Source: Chrysogorgia sp. JL179-B06
Lineage: Eukaryota; Cnidaria; Anthozoa; Scleralcyonacea; Chrysogorgiidae
Assembly: GCA_035772405.1 (NCBI GenBank)
Contig: JAYKKM010000501.1
Coordinates: forward strand, 1,609,001 to 1,673,000
DNA length: 64,000 bases
Reading direction: 5' to 3'
Shown here in pieces: positions 1 to 8,748 of this stretch. The notes below the pieces were generated by a model. That model saw nothing but the letters and a program-made list of their open reading frames with translations. It had not been told where the DNA came from and did no database searches. The translations under genes and the position numbers were made by a program. How positions within the stretch are numbered: position 1 is the first letter of the stretch; every line of letters starts with the position of its first letter.

Positions 1-176
1 CTGCATCTGTGCAGCTGTTTCATTCGGCTAACTTGCCTATTGATTCGCGTGTTTCGGATAAAATCAAGGCAAAAATTTGGAATGAGGAATTCGTCGATTT
101 CGGCTGTTTGTTAGGCGATCCCGGGCTGGACGATAATAATAATAATAATAATAAAATACATATTTATACAGGGTAA
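1..176 (+). pseudogene. DIRS/Ngaro-type gag, middle part, cut by LINE insertion
   Basis: Reads in frame from the window edge with the motif VSDKIKAKIWNEEFVDFG and then GDPGLDD, which I know from gag-like proteins of DIRS/Ngaro tyrosine-recombinase retrotransposons in cnidarians. After codon GAC-GAT the frame runs into an AAT repeat, the 3' tail of the inverted LINE, and stops at TAA 174-176. The rest of gag resumes beyond the LINE near 3790. The start of this protein lies left of the window; the equivalent starts of later units are at 10082, 19405, 29889 and 40371. Confidence 0.75.
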
Positions 177-347
177 CCTTGTCAGCAAATATTCATGCTG
201 TTATCAATAAGGGCCCTGTGTACTTCTACAAACTACAATTACAAGCTAAAAATTACAAACTACATACTAAAAACTATATGAGTATAAACCTAAAATTACA
301 TAAATTACTACTATAATGTTAAAAATAAATAATAAAATTAGAAAAGT

Positions 348-3335
348 TTACTTATTTAACAAATGTACTTTCAGTCTTGACTTAAATAAAAGGAAAGTTT
401 TCGACTGGCGAATTTCAAGTGGGAGTTCATTGAAGCAGAAAGGTCCTTGGAACCAGAAAGATTTTCTGGCTGCTTCAGTTTTTACCCGAGGCAATCGTAA
501 TGAAATGTTGTTGTTCCTTGTCTGATATCTATGGTTCATCTGATTAATATAATTATTAAAAACCGTAATGGATGTTCCCTGAAGACATTGAAAAATTAGA
601 CAGGCTGCCTTTAGCTTCTTCCTGTTAGTGATTGACATCAGACCACATTCCTTATTACTCATATCAGTATTTTTGTAAATCGTTCTTATTGCCCTCTCCT
701 GCAAGTGTTCGAGTCTGCTCTCAATAGTGTCAGATACTTTCAAAACCGAATTTGAACAATATAAGATAGTTGGTAAGATGATTGCTTTATAGATAGTTTC
801 TGCAGCCGCTTTGGTCAATGATCTTCTCATTCTGGACAGTAATCTTAATCGAGAGCTGGCTTTCTTAAAAACCTTTTCCAAGTATTCGTTCATATTAATA
901 CACGGGTCAAGCCAAGTCCCGAGATACTTGTAACCTTTGGCAAAATTTATTAATTTACCATCAATAAAAATTTCCAAAGGAACTGTTGCAGTAAGTCGTT
1001 TTGCTGTTCCAAACAACATTGATTCAGTTTTACCTTGTTTCAAATTTATAATGAGCCTGTTTTCATTCATCCACTCACTGATACCCTTCATCTCGGTTAT
1101 TAATATCTTCTCGATGACCTGGAAACTGCTGTGTGATGTATATATAATGGCATCGTCAGCGTACATTAAAAGGTTGCACTTCTTTACACATTTAGCTAAG
1201 TCGTTTATATGGAGCAAAAATAGTAACGGTCCGAGAATCGAGCCCTGCGGCACTCCAAATTTGACAGATTTTGTTTCAGATAGACTATTCCCATACTGTA
1301 CAAATTGAGAACGACCAGTAAGGTAACTGCACAACCACTTCAATTCGTCATTACATATACCATATAAAGGTAGCTTAGATAGGAGTATATAGTGCTCAAC
1401 AGTGTCAAATGCCTTCTGTAAATCTATGAACACTGCCCCAGTTAGTTCACCACGGTCCATAGCACAACGAATATTATCCGTAAGTAGAGTTACAGCTAGC
1501 TCTGTGTTATATCTTTTCCTAAAACCAAATTGGGATGACGTAATTAAATCATTAAGCTCAAGATAAGATGACAGCTGGTTAAATATAACCCTTTCGACAA
1601 TCTTTGATATACATGGCAATATGGAAATTGGACGATAATTTCCAAATGAGCTTCTATCTCCAGATTTAAAAAGAGGCAAAACTTTTGCTATTTTTAAACT
1701 CTTTGGAAATATTGAATCTTTCATCGATAAGTTCATCATAAAAGTTAACGGACTGGCCAATACCGATGCAGCATCTATGAGTAATTTTGGTGGTATGTTG
1801 TCGTGTCCTGGAGCTTTGGAAGACTTTAAATGAATTAGATGATTGTAGATCTCTCGTTCATTAACTGGTTTAAAAACAAATCGGGTGTCTACTTCGTTGA
1901 TACCCGCAGAGTTTTGCCACACAAAATTTACTGGTAAAAAGTTACACAATCGATCAACACATGTGGTGAAATAATTACAAAAGGAATTAGCAATTGTTTT
2001 CTTGTCTGTGACCATTTCTCCGGAGATGTCAAACGCCGATGTTTTGGGTATTTTAACATTCACAGGGTAGATACTTTTGACAGCTTTCCAAAATTGTTTT
2101 GGATTTGACATGTTTTCGTTTATTAAATTATTATTGTGTAACATTTTGCTTTTCCGGGTAGCTGCATTTACTTTATTACGAAATTGACGGTATTTGAGCC
2201 AATCGTTATTCAATCCACTTTGTTTGGCCTTTCGTAAATGATAATCTCTTTGTTTTATTAGCTGCATAATTTCAGGCGTTCTCCACGGGCATTGTAATCC
2301 CCGTACCCTCTTGTTGATCAATGGAGCATGTTTATTTACCGCTGCAATTAAAATATTTTCAAAATTACCATATGCATTCTCTACTTCTGACTCATTGTAG
2401 ACAGTATCCCAAGGGGCATTCTTTAGATGTTCAATAAAGTTTTCTTTAACATAGCTTTTGTAATTTCTGCAAGTTATTACACGCGGTTTGACTTTGAAAT
2501 TATTCAGTTTGCGTAAGGTTCCAACCATATGGTGATCGCTTAACCCAGATTCTATTACAGTTGTTTTTGCGATGTTTTGTGGTATATTCGTTAAAATCAC
2601 ATCAATGAGAGTTTGGGACTCATTAGTGATTCTTGTAGGTTGTTCAACCTTTTGACAAAAACCAAAACCAGTAATAATAGCTTTCAAAGATCGATTGCTT
2701 TGTCTACTAGTATAATCACAATTCAAGTCACCCAGCATAATAATTTCTTTCTCCTCATAAGACACATCTGCCATCATTGTCTTAAATTTCTCATTAAAAT
2801 CCGGTGGAAGATAATCTGATGTATCCCCAGGGCGGTAAATATTTCCTAACAGAACGCTTTTAGATTTTTTAAACAGTAGTTCAACCCATATGCATTCGAT
2901 ATCGTTCAGTTCCAAGTCATATCTTCGGTGCCAGTTAAGCGAATTGTGAATATAGACAACAACACCTCCCCCGTTTCCAGTTAAACGATCTTTCCGTTGT
3001 GTTGTAAAACCTTGGATGTTAATTTCATCATCAAGGATATCTTTTTGTAGATGGCTTTCACTTATTCCTATAACATGAATCCCGTCTATTTCTTTCTGGT
3101 CCTTCCGACTTATAAACTCTTCCAAACTGGCTTTATGTGAAATCAGACCACATATATTCTGGTGAACCAACTTAATACCCCTACCTTGCAATTGATCTCG
3201 GGTTTGTGAGGCTTGTCCGAACGATAGAGGACCAGGATTTGTGGCGATATCACCGCTTAACAGAATTATCATCACTGTCAGATATTTCTTAATACCATAG
3301 CAATTTCTTAATTTCTTAATATCTTTCTTAATCAT
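348..3335 (-). CDS. LINE ORF2: 2A-like leader, APE endonuclease, reverse transcriptase
   Basis: An intact 995-residue polyprotein for target-primed reverse transcription. Residues 1-36 are a lysine-rich stretch, a short hydrophobic stretch (YLTVMIILL) and SGDIATNPGP, matching the 2A ribosome-skipping consensus except for A in place of the usual E; release would fall between G35 and P36. An exonuclease-endonuclease-phosphatase (APE) domain follows, with HQN near 59, SESH near 92, YRPG near 168, GDLNCD near 200 and SDHH near 263. The RT has NYRPISILP, FIDLQKAFDT near 635, GVPQGSILGP, and the catalytic YADD near 723. There is no RNase H. The start ATG lies 17 nt after the stop of a small upstream ORF. 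Family assignment to the CR1/L2 side of the Jockey group rests on motif memory. Confidence 0.92.
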   Translation of the reverse strand: MIKKDIKKLRNCYGIKKYLTVMIILLSGDIATNPGPLSFGQASQTRDQLQGRGIKLVHQNICGLISHKASLEEFISRKDQKEIDGIHVIGISESHLQKDILDDEINIQGFTTQRKDRLTGNGGGVVVYIHNSLNWHRRYDLELNDIECIWVELLFKKSKSVLLGNIYRPGDTSDYLPPDFNEKFKTMMADVSYEEKEIIMLGDLNCDYTSRQSNRSLKAIITGFGFCQKVEQPTRITNESQTLIDVILTNIPQNIAKTTVIESGLSDHHMVGTLRKLNNFKVKPRVITCRNYKSYVKENFIEHLKNAPWDTVYNESEVENAYGNFENILIAAVNKHAPLINKRVRGLQCPWRTPEIMQLIKQRDYHLRKAKQSGLNNDWLKYRQFRNKVNAATRKSKMLHNNNLINENMSNPKQFWKAVKSIYPVNVKIPKTSAFDISGEMVTDKKTIANSFCNYFTTCVDRLCNFLPVNFVWQNSAGINEVDTRFVFKPVNEREIYNHLIHLKSSKAPGHDNIPPKLLIDAASVLASPLTFMMNLSMKDSIFPKSLKIAKVLPLFKSGDRSSFGNYRPISILPCISKIVERVIFNQLSSYLELNDLITSSQFGFRKRYNTELAVTLLTDNIRCAMDRGELTGAVFIDLQKAFDTVEHYILLSKLPLYGICNDELKWLCSYLTGRSQFVQYGNSLSETKSVKFGVPQGSILGPLLFLLHINDLAKCVKKCNLLMYADDAIIYTSHSSFQVIEKILITEMKGISEWMNENRLIINLKQGKTESMLFGTAKRLTATVPLEIFIDGKLINFAKGYKYLGTWLDPCINMNEYLEKVFKKASSRLRLLSRMRRSLTKAAAETIYKAIILPTILYCSNSVLKVSDTIESRLEHLQERAIRTIYKNTDMSNKECGLMSITNRKKLKAACLIFQCLQGTSITVFNNYINQMNHRYQTRNNNISLRLPRVKTEAARKSFWFQGPFCFNELPLEIRQSKTFLLFKSRLKVHLLNK

Positions 3336-3352
3336 AGCAATTTCTTAATTTC

Positions 3353-3646
3353 TTAATATCCATACCAACTCATTCTTCTTCTTCTTCTAAGCTTTGATCT
3401 GTTTGCTTCAGTGAACAGACGTGCTGACATTTCCTTCCACAGCGTCATTCTGCCCAGCCATTTACTCTCGACCAAATTAATCTTTTGTATACATGCCGAC
3501 CAAGTAGACTGGGAAATATCACTAAAACTTTCGTTAAGGACATCATCTCTGCTGCATACTTTCATATAAGTTGTCGTGCTCATCAAGAAAATGATGACAA
3601 CGTACGAGAACAACAACACACCAGTCACCGCCATTTTGACGATCAC
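3353..3646 (-). CDS. LINE upstream ORF: small membrane-anchored, arginine-rich protein
   Basis: 97 codons directly upstream of ORF2, in a different frame. The N-terminus has one strong hydrophobic segment (residues about 8-22, GVLLFSYVVIIFLM) compatible with a signal anchor or signal peptide. The C-terminus is basic with five arginines in a row and ends MSWYGY. It lacks the zinc knuckles, PHD or esterase domain usual in CR1 ORF1. The frame is open in all five units, although unit 2 lost two codons. It sits in the position of ORF1, so it may be a reduced ORF1 or a leader peptide; the function is unknown. Confidence 0.5.
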   Translation of the reverse strand: MIVKMAVTGVLLFSYVVIIFLMSTTTYMKVCSRDDVLNESFSDISQSTWSACIQKINLVESKWLGRMTLWKEMSARLFTEANRSKLRRRRRMSWYGY

Positions 3647-3758
3647 AAAGACAGAGTTGGAAAGGAGATCTATTTCGTCGACGTGGTCATCCGGCGATCT
3701 TATAAAGACGGAATGTTTTGGACTGGACCGGAATGGTGGTCAAAGAAAAAAAATTTTT

Positions 3759-3789
<31 letters not shown>

Positions 3790-4384
3790 TTCCCTTCAAT
3801 CAAATTTCCCTTCAATCTTCTGGTGTGGGTCACCCTGCTACTTTCTGTCTGGAACCGGCCTCCAGACCTAAAAAGATTCACACAATCGATATGTGGTTGC
3901 ATGCCTTTCACGTTTTTGTCGGTGTTTATACGCGAAAATACTCTAACGAGACCCCCGCCCTCATGAATTACGGCACACTATTCGGGATTTGGCAGCGCGT
4001 GGTCATAACTGGAGGTTTTACGATGAAAATTTCCGTTTTTTCAGGCAATCGCAGTCAAGTGCTGTACCATGGGGTTCTATTCACGGGGAACTGTGGCTCC
4101 GGTCGCAATATCCCGTGAATAGGACACCACCCTCACAGCAACGTAGTATTAATAATTCCAAGCAAGGGAATTCCTTCTCAGTACCTGCAGGTTACTGTTT
4201 TAAGTTCCATAAAGGAATCTCCTGCCTTGGGTGCAACTTTAAGCACTCTTGTTTTAAATGCCAGGGTAACCACCGGCACACCCAATGTAATTTTCGTGGC
4301 TCTACCGAAAAATCAACCTCAGTTAACGACCGCTCTGCTAAGCTCTTCTCTGCCGACTCCAGTAAAATTAAACCCTCTAGTTGA
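3790..4384 (+). pseudogene. DIRS/Ngaro-type gag, C-terminal part
   Basis: Gag resumes after the LINE with SSGVGHPATFCLEPASRP and WLHAFHVFVGVYTRKYS. It then jumps frame after MNYG and continues HTIRDLAARGHNWRFYDEN. That one-base shift occurs in every unit, so gag was already broken before amplification. Near the end is a Cys/His cluster (C-FKFHKGIS-C-LG-C-NFKHS-C-FK-C-QGNH-RHTQ-C, about 4196-4290) of the type found in DIRS gag. The stop is TGA 4382-4384. The pol frame overlaps the last 150 nt in the +1 frame, the usual DIRS arrangement. Confidence 0.75.
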
Positions 4385-4775
4385 GCTTCTTTCCGGGTAT
4401 CAGCCAACGCTTTTACAATTTCTAATTTATGGTTTTTCATATGGTTTTTATTTACACTTTCAGGGTGACTCCCCTTTGTACGAGGCTAAAAATTTATCCT
4501 CAGCTTTACAAAATCCTCAAGTCGTCGACATGACATTAGGAAAAGAATTGGCTGCTAATCGTTTAGCCTGGCCGTTCACGACCCCGCCATTCCCTTCATT
4601 TTGTGTTTCACCATTAGGTCTTGTCCCTAAAAAGATTCCGGGGGATTTTCGGCTTATTCATCATTTATCCTTCCCTAAGGGTCTTTCTGTCAATGATGGT
4701 ATTAATTCTGAAAATACGACCGTAAAGTACGCCACGGTTACCGATGCTATCCGCTTAATCAAAGAAATGCAATAA
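4227..4775 (+). pseudogene. DIRS/Ngaro-type pol: N-terminal reverse transcriptase fragment
   Basis: Overlaps the gag end in the +1 frame. The recognisable part starts around PTPVKLNPL and contains LIYGFSYGFYLHFQG, TTPPFPSFCVSPLGLVPKK, FRLIHHLSFP and SVNDGI, the conserved start of DIRS-group RTs. It stops right after LIKEMQ, where a Penelope fragment begins. The catalytic RT motifs, RNase H and tyrosine recombinase are absent from the unit, so the element cannot be autonomous. Confidence 0.75.
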
Positions 4776-5117
4776 TTTTTATCGCAAGAAATGCAATAAA
4801 TTATGTTGGTGGACGTGCATGAAAAAGCATGACGGATTGTGTGGATTTGGGGGCAGTAATAACTGTAGTGGGATTGAGAAAAGGGCATGTATTACAGCGG
4901 GAACGGCCGCAAGAAAATGTTCCCGCTGGTGCCGAGGTATTTTGTTTAAGGGCACTATGTACTAAGGAGTCACAAATGTTTTTATTACGGCAAAAAGATA
5001 TCAAAGGGTTTTCGGTGAAAATGGCTAACGTCTCAGGATCATTTTGTAAAATGTGAAAATTCCGATTAATAATATTTTTAACTTTAAAATTGAAAGGATG
5101 AAATGTTAGAACTAAAG
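4776..5117 (-). mobile_element. Penelope-like fragment, inverted
   Basis: In the minus strand this encodes the linker before the GIY-YIG domain (TIRHAFSCTSTNIIYCISCDK) and the preceding SALKQNTSAPAGTFSCGRSR. It is the reverse complement of about 5700-6010 in the same unit, so the two can form a hairpin with arms of about 330 bp. The join to the DIRS RT carries the word AAGAAATGCAATAA on both sides (4764-4777 and 4787-4800), suggesting a microhomology-mediated switch. Confidence 0.8.
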
Positions 5118-5127
5118 CAATTCAGTT

Positions 5128-6335
5128 GGGTCCAAGCTATGGTCCAATCTTGGGTCCAAGCTATGCTAACTTATTTGTTGGTTATGTTGAAAAACAGATC
5201 TTTGAACAATACACGGGTCCCTTGCCTGATTTTTTCGGCAGATTTATCGATGACTGTTTAGGAACAGCGTCGTGTTCACGTGTCCTTTTAGAGCAGTTCA
5301 TCAACTTTGTTGATGATTTTCATCCTGCTCTGAAGTTCACGTGGGAAATCAGCGAGACCTCTGTGTCGTTCCTTGATATTTTAATTTCGATTAATGGTGA
5401 TCGATTCGCTGAAAACGTCGGTCTCGTACAAGCCTACTGACTCCCATAGTTATCTTCCATTTTCATCCTCACATCCCAACCACACTAAGCAATCCATCCC
5501 TTACTCTCAATTATTGCGTCTTCGCCGCTTATGTAGCGACGACCAAGATTTTCAAGCCAAATCAATGGAAATGAGATCTTTTTTGTCCAACGTAGTTACC
5601 CTACCAACCTTTTAGACCTCGCCGTTCAGAAAGCTTTTCTCGTCCCCCGTTTAGACGCCCTTGAACCATCTTTGGAACGAGTTTCAAACAATAAAATTCC
5701 TTTAGTTCTAACATTTCATTCTTTCAATTTTAAAGTAAAAAATATTATTAATCGGAATTTTCACATTTTACAAAATGATCCTGAGACGTCAGCCATTTTC
5801 ACCGACAACCCTTTGGTATCTTTTCGCCATAATAAAAACATTCGTGACTCCTTAGTACATGGTGCCCTTAAACAAAATACCTCGGCACCAGCGTGAACAT
5901 TTTCTTGCGGCCGTTCCCGCTGTAACACATGCCCCCCAAATTCGACCACACAATCCGTCATGCTTTTTCATGCACGTCCACCAACATAATTTGTTGCATT
6001 TCTTGTGATAAATGCCCTAAAATCTACATCGGTGAAACTGGGCGACGCCTTTCAGACAGGTTTGCTGAACATCTTCGTTCCGTGAGGATCAATGATGGTG
6101 ACAAACCTGTAGCCCGCCATTTCAACAGCTTCAACCATTTGGTTTCAGACATGAAAGTCTGTGCCATCCTTCCCATCTCCGGTGGCAACGATAACCGCAA
6201 GCGGCAAGAGAAGCGTCTCATTTTTAAACTTGGCACCACACATCCTCTTGGTCTTAACGAACGTTTTTCTTTTATTTAATTTCCTAAAAGTTTTTTGTTA
6301 TTTTAGTTTGCTTGGAACTTTTTTTCCTTTTCAAG
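5128..6335 (+). pseudogene. Penelope-like RT and GIY-YIG endonuclease fragment
   Basis: Starts in the RT at GPSYANLFVGYVEKQIF, includes the catalytic FIDDCLG and WEISETSVSFLDIL, then the linker and the C-terminal GIY-YIG domain (5929-6279: CISCDKCPKIYIGETGRR, R and H of DRFAEHL). The first codons are duplicated (GPSYGPILGPSY). Frames are broken by a GATC duplication at about 5399-5404, an ATC/TTT change near 5578, a TGA at 5893 and a 31-nt loss near 5935. These breaks are shared among units, so the copy was dead before amplification. The 3' end (6280-6335) matches the start of the pseudo-LTR of the copy at 56.7-59.8 kb. Confidence 0.85.
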
Positions 6336-6353
6336 TATAAATATACCGGGCGG

Positions 6354-6728
6354 AAATGAATATTAATTCGAATGTGGAGAGCCATCTGATGAAACTTGCC
6401 ACCCCATTTCTTTTGATGACTTTTCTGTTCTTTCTTCTTGAAATTCAACCTTTGAATTGCTTATCAGAGAAAGTTTACTAATTTCTAAATTTAAACCCTG
6501 TCTCAACGGAAATGTCAGTTCCGTTCCGCTTTCTTTGTTTTGATTTTGTTCTGATTGGCTTATTATTAACACTGTAAATGTATTTAAATAATAGTTTTCA
6601 CATTGAGAATGTTGCGTGTTGCAACGAAACGTCTCAGTAAATTCCTTTAAAAATTCGTTTCTTGTTATGTTTGTTATGAGATAGCTCTCCACATTCGAAT
6701 TTTGAGCTGTGCTCTAATATTCATTTTA
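6354..6728. mobile_element. Non-autonomous element with terminal inverted repeats (MITE-like)
   Basis: The left end AATGAATATTA..ATTCGAATGTGGAGAG (6355-6381) is mirrored at the right end by CTCTCCACATTCGAAT..TAATATTCATT (6685-6725), with an 11-nt insertion in the right arm. The size of 375 bp and lack of coding potential fit a MITE. It is present in all units, but the left half is deleted in unit 2. The superfamily cannot be named. Confidence 0.6.
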
Positions 6729-7569
6729 CGATATATATATATATATACTTGGAAGAGAGTATGTTAACAGTAATCGAAATGGCAAAGTTCCAGGTAAACG
6801 GCGTTTTTTGTGGTTTATAATTAATATCAATTAAGGTATAACCGACGTACGAAGTCGCCCATATTTGGCTTCACGCCTATGACTGAAATTTATCGTTCCA
6901 AGTGTGTGCAAGTAGCTGGCGTGAGTTTGGAGGTCACCGATTAGGTAAAGAATAATCAAATTACAGGACGTATTTATTACAAGAGGTACACAACTTGCAA
7001 TCTCTTTTAGATAATTTGCAACATTTGAAGAGCAATGAAACAATTTATAACAAAGCATCTTTAGTGGCTGGAGAAATGAATATCTCGCGATCTGCTCATG
7101 GAGATAATGATTTCCAAGTTACAAGATTACTTATCTTACAAAATAATGATTTAGCGCTTAAACTATTACGAACCACTAACCAGTTTATGAAGCGTTTTCA
7201 CTGGACGTATTGGCTGGCGGTCATATTGGTGCCACGCTTGCTCTCTCTTCTTCAGATGCGGACGTATATGGCATTAAGCTACTAGGACTTGAACATCAGT
7301 CTTTGACCTTGTCTTAACCCTACTTCATGAGATTATATTCGAACATAACTGAATGGTTGGAGCGTTTTACCAACAGTTTTGTGTTATCTGAGACTTTTGT
7401 CTGGATCTGTAAAAATCTTGAAGACGTTTCTTATCTGGAGTCTATTGTATTTTACAATGAGTATCTAATGAATTTCCAATTAGGAAATTTAATGCTTTAC
7501 TTTGATATAGGTAGATTGCTTTAATCGACTTAATAATAATAGTTTACAAAGAATAGAAAGGACCTGTAC
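6729..7569 (+). other. Unrecognised segment with two short plus-strand ORFs
   Basis: Begins with a (TA)n run, then holds open frames at 6995-7285 (starts MQSLLDNLQHLKSNETI) and 7327-7524 (starts MRLYSNITEWLERF). The frame of the second ORF is also open upstream through DVLAGGHIGATLALSSSDAD, separated by one stop, so they may be pieces of one decayed coding sequence. I recognise no domain. It is conserved in all five units and could be host intronic DNA or an old transposon. Confidence 0.3.
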
Positions 7570-7896
7570 CTTTTTTAATGAGAACGGTTGTTCTTGATAT
7601 CATTGAATGTACCCATTGAGGCATAGTAATGACACATTGATAAATTCCACCGTCATCAAATGTCGCATTCTTCACGAATAGCGAGCCGCCGTCAATGATG
7701 GAGATTCTTTCTCCAACTCCAGAATCAGGACTCATAATAGATCCTAAATATTTTGCCGTCGGTCCACTGCTGGTTTTAAAATTCCAATATAGGTCGAGGT
7801 CACAGTCTTTGCATACATATTTTATGACAATTATGAAATTTGATCCCATGGAAACGTGAATAGTTCGATTCACTGGCGTAGTTAGATTGAAATATG
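7570..7896 (-). CDS. Orphan immunoglobulin V-like exon (phase 1-1)
   Basis: A 327-nt exon (109 codons) flanked in the minus strand by a pyrimidine-rich acceptor ending TTTCCTTATTTAG and a donor G|GTACAG. Both splice sites interrupt codons after base 1, the classic symmetric phase of shuffled Ig exons. Translation shows the C-strand tryptophan (LYWNF) and F-strand motif (DGGIYQCVI). The expected B-strand cysteine is replaced by isoleucine, and a CKDC pair follows. A potential upstream mini-exon (ATGTCCATAA, 7949-7958) with GTAAGTG donor would leave a 52-nt intron; a TATAAAA lies at 8043-8049 in the same strand. No signal peptide or further exon was found. It could be a relic of a host IgSF receptor gene. 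Confidence 0.6.
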
Positions 7897-8748
7897 CTAA
7901 ATAAGGAAAAACAAATCTAATAAAGTAAATTTAATACATGGCACTTACTTATGGACATTCTGATCCGACTTATTTTTTCCGGTCCGTATCCTACCAAATC
8001 CTGCTTTCTGATTGGCTAACGAGCGGTCCAGTTTTAAATGCATTTTATAAGCCGTAAAATATTCTAAAAACATTTGAAAATAAACTCAAACGAGATTGAA
8101 CATATTGAAAGACATATAAGTGAGTTTTTATTATCCGAAAAGAGAATAATTAACACTTAATTTCCTTTGACGAAGGTAAAAGCACATGAGACTTTCCTTT
8201 TTTGTCCATTACAAATACTGATGACGACCGGATATTAAGGGAAAAAAAATTTACCGTTTTAGTCGGTCCGCATTGAGAAATATTTCCCTCGGGAAATATT
8301 TCTACATACGGACCCCCAGTCAATAAATAAAATATTTGCTTGCGAATAGGCATTTTATTTCCTCTTTCTTAATAGTATTTAGTAGATTAGTAGATTACTT
8401 GAGCTTATCAGGAAGAACAAGGCATGCTTGTAAAGTCTAAAGATAGGAAATTCCTTAAATACTGAAGAATAAGGGAGCTCTTAGATTTCGCTCGAGGACA
8501 TAGGTATTATAATACACGGTCAATCACTTATTCGATCATTCACATCTCTTCATCACCAAGAGAAGACGTGCTTCTTGTCAAGTCGTGACGCGGTATCTTT
8601 TATTCAAGTAAGGTTTTCACACCCCCTTTTTTGTATTATAGTCTTATTAACCTGTTGTTCTGCGCCACTAGTGTGATTTTACGTTCTTCTCTCTATCGTT
8701 TTTGTGTACAGCATTACTGTTAATTAATTTTATCCGTTATTTGCATCA
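7897..8748. other. Non-coding segment between Ig exon and SGNH ORF
   Basis: Contains an ATTGG box (8011-8015) about 30 nt from a bidirectional-looking TATA (8043-8050), a 50-nt palindrome, and the 5' leader of the SGNH ORF. The leader has a possible intron with donor GTAAGG at 8608 and acceptor TGTACAG at 8705-8711. The minus-strand frame 8150-8353 (starts MPIRKQIF) has no recognisable domain and spans the palindrome, so it is probably chance. The equivalent segments of units 2-4 are nearly identical. Confidence 0.35.
8265..8314. repeat. 50-nt interrupted palindrome (hairpin)
   Basis: The arms GGTCCGCATTGAGAAATATT and its near-complement, with CCCTCGGG at the centre, pair over 24 bp with three or four mismatches. 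It is present in all units, and the array ends 17 nt beyond the copy in unit 5. Confidence 0.85.

Larger units (their letters stand above)
135..3789 (-). mobile_element. Jockey/CR1-like LINE, copy 1, inserted in DIRS gag
   Basis: Complete-looking non-LTR retrotransposon in the minus strand. Its 3' end is an (ATT)n tail (135-155), as in many CR1/Daphne-type elements. It contains a 3' UTR (156-347), the endonuclease-RT ORF2, a small upstream ORF, and a 5' region ending in an AAAT repeat (about 3750-3789). No RNase H was seen. Target-site duplications could not be identified with confidence; on the right, the word TTTCCCTTCAATC occurs twice (3787-3820). Boundaries are good to about 20 nt. Confidence 0.85.

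Noticed and set aside
937..1308. 123-codon plus-strand ORF repeated in every unit
   Set aside because: It is antisense to the LINE reverse transcriptase and recurs only because the LINE does.
4801..5056. Plus-strand ORFs in the inverted Penelope fragment
   Set aside because: Antisense to the Penelope linker sequence; no independent coding signal.
8150..8353. Minus-strand ORF starting MPIRKQIFYLL
   Set aside because: It spans the palindrome, lacks any domain, and is altered by A-run length in other units.
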